Below are positions 14,001 to 28,000 of a DNA stretch of 64,000 nt, one piece after another. Within the stretch, counting starts at the first letter, position 1; each line of letters begins with the position of its first letter. The stretch is from Chaetomium olivaceum (lineage: Eukaryota > Ascomycota > Sordariomycetes > Sordariales > Chaetomiaceae): NCBI GenBank assembly GCA_039881045.1, contig JAYWVB010000003.1, forward strand, positions 248,001 to 312,000, read 5' to 3'. Under the pieces are notes generated by a model. The model ran no database searches, was not told where the DNA came from, and was given only the letters and a program-made list of their open reading frames with translations. Both the position numbers and the translations under genes were made by a program.

Positions 14001-17000
14001 CCACCCGCAGGTGTTCAGCTTGACCGTGGAGATCGAGCGACCCTCCCGTCCCTGGTTTGATCGTGATTTGACAGATGGGAGGAGTGCGTTGCGTTACCGG
14101 GATGCTGCGGCGAGCGGTTCATCCAATGGCTAGTGTGGCGCCGTTGCTACCACGGGTGGGGCTGAATGAGGATTTGCACCAAAGTCTGGGGTAATTTTAC
14201 CCCATTGGAACGAAAGTAGCCGGGAGCTGCGGGACGGCTCGGCTGTCGACCTGATCGGACTGAGAACAGAAAAGACGTCTCCCCGTTTATCTCGAGATGA
14301 GCTTGGTCCGAGTGTTGGGCGGGAGGGCGTGCATGATGTTCACAACGGCGTCAACGGAGTTTTCTTAGCCGGACCACTTGCGCAGCCGCTGAGAAGCCGT
14401 CGTGACATCGTGTTTCTTCACGCCTCGACCCTTTCTTCAGTCGAGCATGCCATTCCGGTGGATTGGCTGCTGGAAAGGCCACATGATAATAAAGCGGCAG
14501 GGAATGGCAAGTGTCGCGAAGAGGGTCAACCAAAAAATGCAAGCAACGCCCCGCCGCAAGTCGGGTCAGGCAGTTCTTGTCCGTGCGGCTTCCATGGGAG
14601 CCCGGCCGTCAACCGTTGCAAAATCTGGGGTACTTCCGGCGGTCGGCAGCGGACCCACGTCGAGATGCCCGTTGCTGCGTTTCCCGGCGATGATACCGAG
14701 CGGCCTGGCAGCTTCGTGTGGGGAAAAGCCAATGCAGACACGGCTTGTACGGGACTCCCAGAAGAGACCACGTTGTAGTGTATTTTCAGGCTTTCTGGGC
14801 GTTTGGAATCTCGAAAGTCATCTGAACATAATTTCTCCACAGTACGAAGTATGGGGTGCGTGGGCGAAGGGACAGTGAGCGTGCGCCCAATCTTCGATGT
14901 GCCAGGACACAAGAAGAACCAAAGATATTACAAGGAGAAAAGAAACAAGCTGGTTGGATAAACGGATTGTCGACGATTCAATCCTTCCACGTTCTTCGAG
15001 ACCGCCTACCAATCGAGCTCTCCAAGTTTTCCCCCGATAATCCAGTCCGTGCGCAAAGGTGGGGCCCGATAAGCCAGAAACGAGCCCACCAACGAGTCAA
15101 CAGTCGACGGTCTACACTACCTTGGAGTTTGCAGGTTTTGGCAACTCCTCTGCTCAATTGGGTAGGCGGGCTCGATCCCCTTTCGGTAGGTTCAGCAGTG
15201 GCATTCCGTGCGTGCTCTAGAGGTAACACAACCGACCCCTCGTGCTCCTCCTGCGAGGCATACCATAGTGCAGCATGGAGACAGCGGGACGGGAAGGGTG
15301 CCGGGCGGGGTCGACCACTTGACTGGATTTGGATCAAACACATGAGGATCAATCTGGTCGTCGGTCGTGGGCCGCACCAGATTGCTAATGTCTGACACAC
15401 CGAGCAAGACGCCCACCGCCAATTCCCACGCCGAGTTCCGTTGGCGTGTATCCATCCCGCCATGACAGTTACATTTGCGATGTCCCTTTCAACCCGCTCC
15501 CATTTTACTGGCCCTTATGTAACAAACTGGAAAGTGCCAGGGGCTGGAAGTCAAACGTTCCGATGCACTACTCGGTCTATTGCAGTTGCGATGGAACAGC
15601 CTACCCTGGCTTGAAGCCAACAATGAACACTTTGGAGATAGAACCAGCGGCCACGACCCCGCAATCAGAAATTGAATCTGACGGCCCCACCTAACGAACC
15701 CCTCCCCCCACATTTTAAGCCCGACTCGGCTCCACAGAAGGGCCATGTTGTGCAGGCGATCTGGGACTCTCAGACCTCCTTCCAGGTTGCTTTTCCTCGT
15801 CCGCAGTTCGGTTTTCGACAAAAAAAAATGCTTGTGGTTTCCAACATCGCCCGGCTGCGGGCCGCTTCGCTGCAGGGATGAACCAAATACAGCCGACTGG
15901 TCCCAGGGGGCCAAGAAACTGCTCCGCCTAGTTCGGTACCTAGGCGTGCGATATCGACATCATCTTCAATGCAGCTCGTTCTGTAACTGCACACGTCAAA
16001 CTACACGTGGTGAAGCTATCGCACATCGAGATTACCTCCGAGTGTCGTTTGCACATCGACTCTGTCATGGCCAGCGATTCCATATCCCCGTATTCCCATT
16101 CATTCGCTAATCGTTGGGATACGCGGTCGCCAGAGTACTCAGCACTTCATCCGGGTCGGCCTTGCTGGGTTAGCATGGCCAAGGTCATGTCCTTGCAACT
16201 ACACTAGTGTCGGACATAAATACGCTTCGTATACAAGTCGCAACTGAACATGAAAACGAACAAGCAGCCCTTCCCAACCGTTGCAGGGGTACAACGTGGT
16301 CCACGTGGGAGAGCTATTCTTTTCGCAAATCGGATTCCGAGACCATGGCCCGGCAACCAATGGATGGCTGTGGTTTGCAACACTTGATCTGAAACGGGGT
16401 CGAAACAGAAACATTTTACCCCACCTCTGCGTGATCGCATCCCTTTTCACTGACTTCAACGACGCCCTGTCCGAGCGCTGTCACTCATGCCTAAGCGACG
16501 TGGATACGGTTGCAGCTAACTGGGTTGGACTTCGCTCATGTATGTACATACATCTGTATACGACACTATGACAATGCCCTTTCTTGTCCCCTTTAGGTAC
16601 CTCAGGGGTATCGAACAGTCTCTCCGGTTCTCAGGAGCTCCTGCTGGATCAACTTGTGTCTATGGGAGGGGGACACGGACCAGCCGTTCACGGCTCTGTG
16701 CGTTGAGCCAATAAGTGTGGTCGCCGTGGAAAGCAGACCCAAGGGTGGAATTCCCCGGCAGCACAGTACCGAAGATGGCAGCAGATGTCGTTAGATACGC
16801 TCCTTTGCGGTGATTCGAAGTGGGCGACGGAATATCAGGGTCAAGAGCGTCCCAAGGCGCCTTGCAAGCCAGCACGACATCCAGAGAGTTATTCAAGTTT
16901 GTGCATCGAATCTCCTCCGAACCCCTCCAAGATGCAGGTACAGCACCAACGGATTTCGCCCCCACCTGCTGCGATTGAAACCCTGTTCAGAACAATTCCA

Positions 17001-20000
17001 ACAACACTCGCTTGTCCGTCACGCAGCCATCCACAGCCCGGTCGAGACAAACTGTGGCCTCGGGATTGATACCCAGGCAGGGGAGAGAGATGGCAGCGAT
17101 GCATGTATGTAAATCCCGCAGGTTACGAAGAGATGGGTCATCACCTTGCTCTCGCCGGAAGCCGGAATCGACACGGGCCAGGCTGAACGCACAGACGGCC
17201 AGACCCTTTTTCACACGGGCCACACCGTCTCGCGCCCCTTGATTCGTGGGATACCTCCCAATTCGGCAATGTTCCCGGATGGTGACCTGCAACAAGCTGC
17301 TGCTGATATTGCAACTACATGAAGCATGCTGGTAATATGGGATGCAAAGATTACCCACGTCGTCTCGCGCAGGCCGGAGCAAGAAACGAAACTCGCTACT
17401 ACTGAGATGAATGCGTACTGTGTACCTACATAAGGTACTATACTGTACTCAGTATACTGCATGTGGAATGGACATCCTGCTATTTCACTTCTCAACGGAA
17501 GTGACGCGGCTGCTCTAAGTAGGTAGGTAGTGGTTTTAAACTACCTTACGATGCACGTCTGCGTGAGGTTCGGAGGTTGAGAGCAAGTGTGAAGGAGCTC
17601 CGGCTCGTCAACTGGCGGCTCGCGGGGGGTCGATCCCGGAGCTTTCGCCGAAAAGCCCCACCATTTCAGTGCTGAGGCCGATTTCAGCAGCCGCGCCGGA
17701 CCGGGGTGGTGCGGGAGACCAACACACCAACAACAACATGGAACCCCCTCCCAGGTTTGAGACTGGTCACACTAACGGAGCACCGCCTCGCTGCCGGTAC
17801 TCACGACGAGCTTGCACAACAGCAGCCAAGTGATCGCGACGGGAAGCGGTGTGCTTGCTGCTCTCAATCACAAAACTCCGATTTGCTTGCGTCCCCGAGG
17901 GTCGAGAACCCACCGGTCACGCTCCACTTCGAGGGCGGGTTGAGATAGTAGTGATGACACTAGCTAGCTTACGCGCAATGACGGTGGATATTGTCCGCGG
18001 AATGGACTATGTTGCACTAACAGCAGATATTTCGCTCAAGATGAAATGCATGACCCGCTCGTCACGATCTCCGAGGTCCTTCATGATCCTCGCCGTCATG
18101 AAGGAGACGGCGGGGTTGGCGACACCAAAACCCCCCGGCTCAAATGACCCCCACAACATTCATTTTGCAAGCAAGACACTGACTGTCCAGTTTCACATGC
18201 GTCACATGAATCGGACTGGCGGGGCGCGGAGCATTCCACGTCGTCATAGTCACTGTGTACTGTACTCGATTGATCGTCGACGCCGCAACAACCATTTTAC
18301 AGTGTACAATCCCCGAATTGAGCCCCGCACCCCATCCTCCCCATTGGGATATCCCACCTTCCTGCTGCCACAACCGGGACATGGATTGTGAATAAATCTG
18401 GAAGGAGCCAACAGCACACGACCCCTCGTGGCCGCTCGAAGGGCCCGGTAAGTTAGGATTAGTAAGGGGGGACCGGTGAGAGACACGGGATGCAGGAACG
18501 GCCGAGAGGCCAGTCGTCGCTGCACCTCGTGCAGGTGCAAGGTTTTTGAGGGGTTCCAACTTGAGCAGGCGCAACTGCCCTTTCCGGATCCTATCCCCCA
18601 ATTGCTCGGCCATCCGGATCCCGAGTGGTCCCAAGTCAGACGACGGGAGCCGATTACAACGGTCACTGGCCATCTTGTGCCCGCAAACCAACCTGCCGGA
18701 TCGTCATTTGTTGCCGGTGAGACCACTCTCCACCAAACGACCAGAGTCAATTCCATTGCCTCAGCGGAGACGGATCGGCTCCGGGGTTGCATAATGCCAT
18801 TGTTAATAACTCGGTATGCATGAGTCCACTCGACTGCCGAACAAGCGAATTTGCAGCATCACATCATCACATCACGAACACAACTGCCCGTCCCTTGCCT
18901 GGAAACGCTCCATTGCCCCGCGGTACGAGATGCTCATCCCGGCAAATGGGGAGCCCGGTTTCCTCCCAACAGCGCAATTGCACTGGATGGGCCAGATGCG
19001 GTCACGGTAGACATTCCTCTCGCCTTCACCAGTTTCGATTCTGCGGTCAATCACAAAACGGGATCCAGCACCAGTTCCTTCAGGCGGGAATCAAACGCAG
19101 ATCCAACCAACCAGGAAGGTGGGGATCGAAACGATTCCCTTTGCAGCAATAGTGCGGCATGCCGTTCAACACCCATCCGTTCAAGGATTACTTCGTCACG
19201 GTTGAGGCATCTGCTCTCCCTCTCCATCTTGAGCGCCGGAAAAGTAAGCCGGCCTCCTCCACGAAGGGATCTTACGGGCCAGTGCGGATGGCCTTCTCGT
19301 CTATCTGCATGTACCCTTCCAGTTTCGTCACACCCGCTCCGCAGGTTTCGTCAACATCGTGCAGCTTCATCGACAACGCATCCTTCTGTCAGTCCAATTG
19401 ACACAGGCGCCCAGAACCAGCCCAGTCCTATCGGAGCATAGCGCAAGCACAAGGCGCACGCAGAGGCACCACCCAGACCTGAAGAGCCGCGTCCCCTGCA
19501 GCAGTTCGTTGCGATCAGACTCACTGTCCCGACCTCAGCAGACCCATTTTACTCTGTATGTGACTACACTCCTGTGTACACGCAACTGGGCGGCCGCATG
19601 ATCTGGGCATTGTAGCTTGTTGCTTGCACTGCCCTGCCCCGTTTCGTCAACCCGGACGGTTCAATGGCGCCCGGTAACGTTCATCCTGCAATTCCTGGCC
19701 AAGTTTTCTTTAATGGGAATGGCCTGAGCAGTCTGAGCCCCTGGCTGTCGGTGACAGTCCCGGAGCGGGTTGGCTTGCGTTACGCAAATTTCGACTACTG
19801 ATTCGGACCTGACATCTCGACCTCGTCGTTACGGTTGAGGCAGTAGGCATCACAAGCTTTCCGGGTGTCCAGGGAAAGAGGTCGAGGCTCCGTGATGAAG
19901 TCATCGCGAGTCCGGCTGTGTGCATATGCGTGGATCCGAGAAAAAGCTACATGACCGACAATGCACACTTAATCCCCGGGGATCGTGTAGTTGATGCAAC
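14001..20000. other. Gene desert, part 2
   Basis: No gene, RNA gene or recognisable mobile element can be supported. All ORFs are under about 200 codons, overlap in several frames on both strands, and lack motif or family features. GT...AG pairs exist but link no frame with recognisable content. Confidence 0.55.
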
Positions 20001-23000
20001 TAGCCGGCGTGTTCGGGATCCTGCAGAACAAAAGCCAGATGCTGTGTTGACTCTCCGCTCGAGGATCTCTCCCCAGCTCAGCTTGATGTCGTGGAACCAG
20101 TCAATATCAGAACACAGTTCGACAATCCCCTAGATGAATATCAGTTATTGATTGCTATTTCTTTATTCTCGGCTTCCAGCAGCGAGGTCCAGCGCGGTCA
20201 ACGAGTGCAGAAGCCAAGTGGCGTTTTCATGGGACCAGTCTTTCCCCCCAACCACTGGACAAACTCGGATTGCGCCACTTACGAGGGGACACGGTGGGAA
20301 CTTGATGCAATCCATGCCGGCCCATGAGAACCACTCGGATGGACAGAAGCATGCTCCCTCAGCTCAATGGCTGGGCGCAGCATCAAGAAGCACAATGATT
20401 GTGAGAACCCGTCGATGCCAACATTTACCCCTTGTTAGAAAACCTTCGATCCCTCATCTCATCGGACGACAAGGTGGGTACGAATCAGGAGAGCTGAACG
20501 AACTTCACCTCGGCTGACAGGTGGCCAGGGATCCCAACGATCCGTCGGGACCGAAAAACAAGTCCGAATAGGTTCCTGGAAGTATTCAGGGGCACCAAGG
20601 AACCCGAGGAAAGGTTGTGCTTGCAGCGGTCCCGACAAAGCGAGCATGATGCCAGTGAACTTCCCCGGAATTTTGATCGGTCGATATCCGAATTGATGGA
20701 ACGATTCCCAGGCGGTGTCCGTTCCCTCCCATGACCCAATGCGGACCGGAAATGCAGTCTTGTCGAGGGAGCGATTATCCACTTGTGGAGAGCTTTCGAT
20801 TAGATCGATCTTGGTGTTTCGGATGAAGAAGTGGAGAGGACACGGGTATTCGGGAGCTGGGATCCCAGGAAAACGCCGCGATACCGAGGGCAACAGACCA
20901 CTGACAACAATAACAACAGCATCAATACCCCTGACATAGTGTCAACTAGTCGTCTTCCGTCACGGAGGCCACAATCCCAACAACGCCGTCGTGGTCGATT
21001 GCTCATCAATGGATTTGCGCGGCCAAGCCGAAACATCAAAGGCAGCCTCGGATTTGACCGCTGTCCAGACAACGCTGTTGAGGTACTTTCCATCTCGAGA
21101 AGGAATAGCTCGCTCAACTTGGCAACGGAACAACGACACTAACTAACGTTAGTTAGCAAAGACGTTTGTTCATTGGGAACTCCTCAGTCTCGCAGTCTCA
21201 CCTCGCAAACTTAAACTGATGAGGGATCTTAACCGACCTGAGACATACAGCCCAGCTAAGCCGGATTTGTTCAGATTTTAGAAACATACATACATCCTGG
21301 ACGAACAATGGCTTCATCCTCGATCCTCGCCACCAGGAATGTTCTCTCGAAGCCAAACCCGCCACCAGCAACTCAAGCATTGACGAGTGAACGAACAAGC
21401 CAGCCGCCGTCTGTCCGCGTCGCGTCGTCCGCGAGCGCCGCACGTGTTCCGGGCCCGCTCCGGCCCAATGCCTGGATTCGCTTCCCTAGACAGGGGGTTC
21501 CGGTACCGGGATTGGCAGGCTTTGTCCCTGGTTCACCGGTCGACCAGGGTCCCTCCCAACGCCATGGATCGTAAGGAATCAAGACGAAAAGTGTTGTCAT
21601 TCCAGAGATGTCGGCGTGAGTGAGACAGTGAAATTTCACCTCCGGCTTCTACTGACTGCTGGAGGCTTGTCGATCGCTCGGTACTTCTTTTCCGTTCATG
21701 CCCAAACCGGCGCTGCCAACACACACGTCATATCCCCGTTCGTTAACCCAACCTTCCAGAAATTCCGCCATCGCGCTTGAGGCTACGCTAGCTGGCTAGC
21801 GGGAGGTGTGAGGGTCCAGGGGGGGGCACAACGAGAATAATCGGCATTGATCCAGTGCACAAAGGTCCCGAATTCCGACGACCATTAGCTAGTTAATCGT
21901 GCCCACAGCTGAAAGCAGAAGAGCCTAGGAAGACCCTGCTCGGAGAGGGGACGGCGAGGATCTCAGAACGGCAACCAGCACGCGTCCCCACGTGTGAGAA
22001 TTTGCAAGGAGACATGAATGTCTTACACTCACCAACTAGTCCCGGGCCTTTGCCTCCTCACTCCCGGGCATCAACCTCCTCACTCCCGGCCCGCGCCTCG
22101 CGGGACTCCAGGTCGGCTCGGAGGGCGGCCTCGGTTCTTCATTTGTCAAGTGCGCCACCTTTGCCAGGGACGGTTCAGCGATGTTGGCAGTGCAGCTCTT
22201 CGCATTGATCGCACGGTCATGGCTGCAGGAGTCAAGCACGAGGACAGAAGCAGCCACTCTGAACCAACACACCTACAGAGTATTCTTCGCTAAGCCTGAC
22301 TGCTGCTTGCCCGCTGCTTGTTGCTTTTTACTCGGGCCGACCCCTCTGCTGCAACGTGGAGGAGGGTGTGTTCAAACTATTCCTGGTCATCGATCAATCT
22401 CAACGGTCGGAGGAAGGCGGAGACTCTCCCATTTCTCATGTCAAGTGTGACACAAGAACGAGACATTCTCCCATCGTCTCGAAGCCCCTCCGTCAGTTCT
22501 TGCCTGCCGGAATATTCACACTCCCACCGCCACCACCACCACACACCAACCAGCCCTGGTTGTTCGTAACGGGCGCCGCAACCTTGGGATGACACGATAC
22601 CCCCCCCCTACCGTGAAGACAGTCGGACAGGCTCTTGGGGGGGGGGACGGGGAGAAGAATCGCGGGGCTCCTCGCATCATGATCCTTGCCTGACCTGCAA
22701 CAAGGATAGGGGATAATTCCAGAAAGGGTTAGGGTTCAGCCAGGTCCAAAGAAAATCTCAGCACCGATCCAGGCACACATGGACATCGAAGGGCATCATC
22801 CTATAGCCAATGATGGCCGCCGAAATATTTTAGGCTGAGTCGCGCCATGTTCGAGAACCATGGAACGTCGACCTTCGGCGCTCGCCTGCCTTTCGCCTAG
22901 GCGGGTCTTGGCAGCTGTCAAGCACGAGGGCCAAGACCGTCTGTGCAGTAGTGGAAAGAGGGACCCCCTGTTGGGAGCGATGGATGGGCGAGGATGGGGT

Positions 23001-25000
23001 TAGACTGGCTGGTGGGACCTGTTGGAACTGACGTGACCTGACAACGACTGGGTGGGAAGGGGTGAAAGGGTCCTTCCTACCCTCACTCGGCGGAGAGAGA
23101 GAGGGAGAACTCTGGGAGGGATCGGCGCCCGACCAATGCGGAGCAGAGTGAGATCGTGTGCGGGCGATCCTCCGGCTGCTTTACTGTGTACTGCTGCTCT
23201 TTGCTGTGCTGTGCTGTGACTGGCGTTCTGGCTGGCTCGCTCGCTGGGTGGCTGGGAGGGAAGAGGCTGTCAGCGAGTCAAGTTGAGGCTCCACGAGACG
23301 GGCAGATCAACGACGCCTCACGAGAACCGGCGGGTTTGCTGGATTTCCTCATTCGGCCTCACTTTGATGCGATTCGACCTTGAGATGGTTGCCCAGAGGA
23401 CCCGGAGGTGATAGACACGGTCAGGAGGGACAAGGCGAGACGAGACGCGATCGAATCTCGAGACGCAACCCCGAGTAACGAGTTTTACCCCTCACTCGAC
23501 CAGAAACAAGGCCGACTCCCTTCCCGTCAAACCCTCTCCTCGATATCTAATCTCTACTCACGAGGGTCACGCATGAAGGGATGGATAAAGAACTACCCCG
23601 AAAAAGAGACGCTAACCATGGGCCTGGATGCCACATCCTCGTTGACCCGTGTTCCTGCTCGGCTCGTGTGGGTGTCGTTTTGTGGGAGGAATTCGGATTT
23701 GTGATGCTCGCATCGCACCACTTCACTTACTTCGTACTCGGGCCGAGAACGAACAGTGGTATCACGCTACCATAACCATGTAGAGAGGAGGAATCACTCC
23801 GTGGCGTTGTGCGGCCTTAGAAGCCGAGATCGAGTGTTCGTTAAGCGATATCTTATCACAGAACTATCAGAAACCGAAAGACAAGTCAAAGTGCGGACCG
23901 GCCCGGGAGGCGATGGGAGCCGGTGCGGCGCAGTCATGCTGCTGTCTTGTCGTTGTCTGTGTGTGTAGCCTTGTGTATCACACGCCCGCCGAATCCGGCC
24001 CTGGACTTCACGGCCCCCAAAACCACCCACCGAACAAGCCCAGACAGGGGGGGGTCATCAATCTGTCATGTCATGTTCGGAAGATCGTCCACCAGCCAAG
24101 TTTGTGGCGCCCGCCCGCGCCGGAAAGTCGGCGCTGTCAAGGCCCGGTTTTTCTTTTCGCTTTTGCCCTTGCCGGTGGGGACAAAAAAGAGTCTGCTTGG
24201 TGCTGGTGTTTGGTTAACTCACTCACTCGACTGCCTACACGACACTTACCCACTTGGCCCGATTTGGGCAGACCTGACACAGCGGTTGTTGGGCTGCAGC
24301 TGCTGACGGACATGCCGTGCAGCGTCTCATTTCCTGATCGGTCGCCTCGGCGTGTCCTGTTCTGGGAACTGTCACCCGATTCCGGGGTGGGTTCTTGCTC
24401 ACTTGACTCGACTTTGACACGCTTGCAGATGGGAGATGCGAATGCGGAGTGGGTTGGGCGGGTACTGGCGGGGGGGGAGGTTGCTCGAAAGGGAGGGGTG
24501 AAACTCGTCTCGTGTGATGCCGAGCTGCATCCTGCTCGTTGCTGCTGTTCCTGTGAGTGTACATACATACGACCGCTGCTGGTGCGACTGCGCTACGCTA
24601 CGCTAACTACTGCTGATGCATGTATGAACGGCTGCATGGCGGCGGCCCTCAGCGGGGTGCCCCTGGCTGGCGTACGGATGGGGGTGTGGTGTGGTGCCAG
24701 TGGTGTGTGGTGGTGTGTGTCTGGGTTTCAGGAGGGCGAGAGAATGGGGCCCAGGGATTCATCAACACCGAACGAGTGTCCACCGACACCAAACCTAACC
24801 CTAACCTAGCGCTATGCACCAACGGCAGCTAAACCAAGCAATCCGTTTTCTGTTACCAATTTGCCAGTGCTGGGCCTGCCGACTGCAGTCCAGTCTGACA
24901 TGCTGCTGGCTGGCTGCCAACAGGGCCCCTCCCATCCCTGAAGATGCATAACCTGCACTAAAACATCTTGAACCAGCGGTGGGATTCCGCTCGTTGCCAT
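20001..25000. other. Gene desert, part 3
   Basis: No gene supported. The longest ORF (23913-24809, plus) is Cys/Trp/Leu-rich low complexity without domain features and was rejected. Distinctive items are an 18-base perfect palindrome at 21139-21156, poly-C and poly-G tracts near 22600-22650, a GAGA-rich patch near 23093-23106, and telomere-repeat-like motifs at 22726-22736 and 24794-24806. Confidence 0.55.
21139..21156. repeat. Perfect 18-base palindrome CTAACTAACGTTAGTTAG
   Basis: The sequence equals its own reverse complement over 18 bases; symmetry ends immediately outside. It could be a dimeric protein-binding site or chance. The core AACGTT and the TTAG/CTAA arms also resemble half telomere-repeat units. 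Confidence 0.8.
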
Positions 25001-28000
25001 CATCCATCGCCCCTCCCCCTAGGAAGGGGGCGCGCGACCGGTGTGATGGTCCCCCGGAGACGGGCCCGCCGGTCCCCAATGCCAGTGACGTCTTGCCCTG
25101 CAAAACCCGGAACTCTGTTAAAACCGCCTCTGTCTCTCGGCCCGTCCACACAGTCGTCTGCATGAAGCTAGCAAAGCTGACAAGCCAGGGGGGGTGTAAA
25201 GCTGACTTGGCCCTTTCTTCGTCGCTTCGCCTTACGCCAACGTCAAAGTACACTAAAACTAACTCTGTACCCTGGCTTAGTCTGGCCGGTGAGAAGAAAA
25301 AAAACCCGAGAACGGGTCCGGACGCGGAGGAATCTACCCCCATCAGATGAGGCTAACTAACCAGGTAGTTGACTAAAACACTAAACCAGATACACTCGTT
25401 AGCAAGCAATCCAGGGCCGCCAAAGAAAAACCCAGCCACCTCCAGATCCTCCAGCTGCTACACAGCACACTAGTCCAGGGCGCTAGCTCCGTCTCGCATT
25501 CTTCCATGACCGGGGCTGGAAGGGCTTCCAGAAAAGCCAGATAGGGTCAGGCGGGTGTCTGGTGGAAACCCTGGCGTGGCTGTAGTGTCCGACGTTCGAA
25601 GTACCCAGTGTACCCAGCCCAGTCAGTGTACCCAGCCCAGTCAGTGTACCCAGCCCAGTCAGTGTACCCAGCCCAGTCAGTGTACCCATCCTCCCCTCAC
25701 CCTCCTCCGCCCTCCACTTCCCTCTCCCCCTTCCCTTCCTTTCCCCCCGAAGGGGACCACCCGAAGGAAGGGCCTGTGATTCGGAGGAAGGGCGAGGGAG
25801 GGGGGCGAGCAGGAGAGGAGACCTTGATGGAGACCTTGATTTTGCGCCGATGTCTCGGAGGGTGCGAGATGGGGGACGATGCGGTGACAGGGCAACGGGG
25901 GGGCGGGTTGCTCAACTCCCAGCTCGCCTCACCGCAACAGATCTGATCGGACGTGCAGGATCCGTTGTCCGGGGCAAAGAGAGGGTTCGTTGGTTGGGTG
26001 GTGGGCGGTGGTACGGGGTTGGACTGTGCTCTGGCTGTGGCGTCGGGCACTGCCACGAGATGGGGCCTTGACGAAGGGGGCTTGCTGTTTCGGGTGGCGC
26101 TCTTTGCTGCCGGATGTGGTGGTGTCCGAGGTGGGTGTTTGACGTCGTGATGATTTCGTTGGTGTTGAGGTTGATGAGGTTCGGTGATGTTCGTGCTGTG
26201 CCTTGGTGAGGGGGACTCGTCACCCCCTAGATACACAGTAAGGTTGGAGTTGATGGCTCAGAAGTCCTCTGGAACGGGTTTGGGGAAACGAGGTTGTGAT
26301 GGCCCCTTGTTTTGGTGACTGCAGGTGAGGCCGTTAGTTGCAACGTCGTCTTGTCAGTAACTGGGGATCAATATACGAATCGTCCTTTCATCCGGGCCCA
26401 AGTTCCGTCCCTAAGTCGCGTTCTTCATGAGTAGATGACGCCTTGCTCAAGTCCATGACTGTGGTTACTGTTTCAACCCCTTATCCAAAAGAGATGCCGG
26501 CCTTTCGTCATACCCCAGCTGGCCACTTCCCGACTCCATACCCTCGACGGAGGCAGCATGCAAAGCATTCCGGCTGCGTGTACCCGGTTCATTCTCCGAG
26601 TTCCGAATGTTGGTACCGGAGCCGCGTATGCGGCCCCTCCCGGGACGCATCTTCGCAATCCCCGGATCAGACCCCCTACACCGTAGGACCTCGGTCGGTA
26701 ATTATCGTTTGCCGAGATGAGAACCGAAGCCGTTCGACTCCCTGCACACCGAGAACACGGTGACATGGTGCTGATCGCGTAGCTGCCGAGGGCAACTTTA
26801 CCGAGTCGACGTGCAGAGTTAGCAGGCTTACATATGCTTAGTAGGACAGAGTATAGCACTGCCGGTTATAAGATAGGTATTATAGCTTCCCAAGGCGGCT
26901 GCCCCATTGGACTTCTGGGTACAGCATCCTCCGGGGGTAAATCCACAGTTGTTGTTCTCGGCTCAAACGGCGTAGCATTGAGCAGAAGGTGGCATTGTCA
27001 TGGGACTTGGGTGCTCAAGAAACACCGAGGCTTGTTACTCTTGTTGCCAGGGGCCAGCTGAACATGTGCAGGTCCAGCAACGACTCAAATCTCTCTCAGT
27101 ACTCAATGAATTGGTATGGTTCCTTCGCCTTCAGTTCGTCACGTTATCTTTCACCGAAGCGTTTATATAGTCCCTTGTCCCAATATACCCAGATGTTGGG
27201 AATAGCCCTGTGTGGTTGGAGCGCATCCTGCTGTTTGCCATTGAAGCATTCCATGGTACTTACTAAGGAGCTGGTGCTCCTACTCTCTTGGACATCGCGG
27301 CATGCAATAGCACGGTGATCCGTATAGGGGCCACCCAACAGACCACACGACCAGATATGGTCACCCTGCTAAATCTCTGAACCTGCCCTGTAGTTTCCCA
27401 CACCACCCCCCGGGCCATGCCTCCATAATTAACGCCGGAAGCCCCCAGAACCATCTTGACGGAGGAGTAGCATTGAGCGGAGGCACAGCTATCCATTGCC
27501 GGGGTGGATAAACGTGTAAATATGCGAGGGAACTCAAGAAGGGCCGAGACAACAAAGCAGTTGTGACTTCGCAAAAGATGATCATAACTCAAAACCGGAT
27601 CCTGTTCGTCCGGGTATCCATGACGGAAGTCTCTGGTTTGGCTGACAAAATATGCTCGACAATGTCGGTGTGTTCGAAGGGAAGATCACGACCCAGCGGT
27701 CATGATCAAGGATGTCTCCTCGCTCGGGCTGTATGGCTAAGGGTAAGCTAAAGCTTATCACATTCTCACTTCGGCCTAGTTAGCAACCAGAAAGTCTTCG
27801 AGCCGAGAGCGATTGTGATTTGGCTTGCATGATGACGACGCGATGCTGGACCGACGGCGCGAGATATTGTAGAGAATGGTAAATGCAACATCTACGTGAT
27901 GGGTGCACTTGGGCTTCACCCCGTTCCGAAACTCCCAGATATTCTGATTAACGAGATATGAGACGGACGCCATCTTCGCTTTGAACGTGCATGGATCCAG

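Noticed and set aside
24556..24605. Possible 5S rRNA fragment (ACATACGACC-like start)
   Set aside because: Only about ten bases fit; the internal promoter boxes of a 5S gene are not there.
22726..24806. Chromosome end or internal telomere array
   Set aside because: Only one and a half to two repeat units at each site; not a telomere tract.
23913..24809. 298-codon plus-strand ORF in the gene desert
   Set aside because: Low-complexity Cys/Trp/Leu composition, no domain, overlapping ORFs on both strands, and no sensible start context. It looks like chance openness in GC-rich DNA.
25601..25687. CRISPR-like array
   Set aside because: The repeats are contiguous without spacers and the genome is fungal; it is a minisatellite.
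25697..26236. 179-codon minus-strand ORF next to the minisatellite
   Set aside because: Pro/Ser/His-rich without motifs; it reads through polypurine tracts and has no supporting splice partner.
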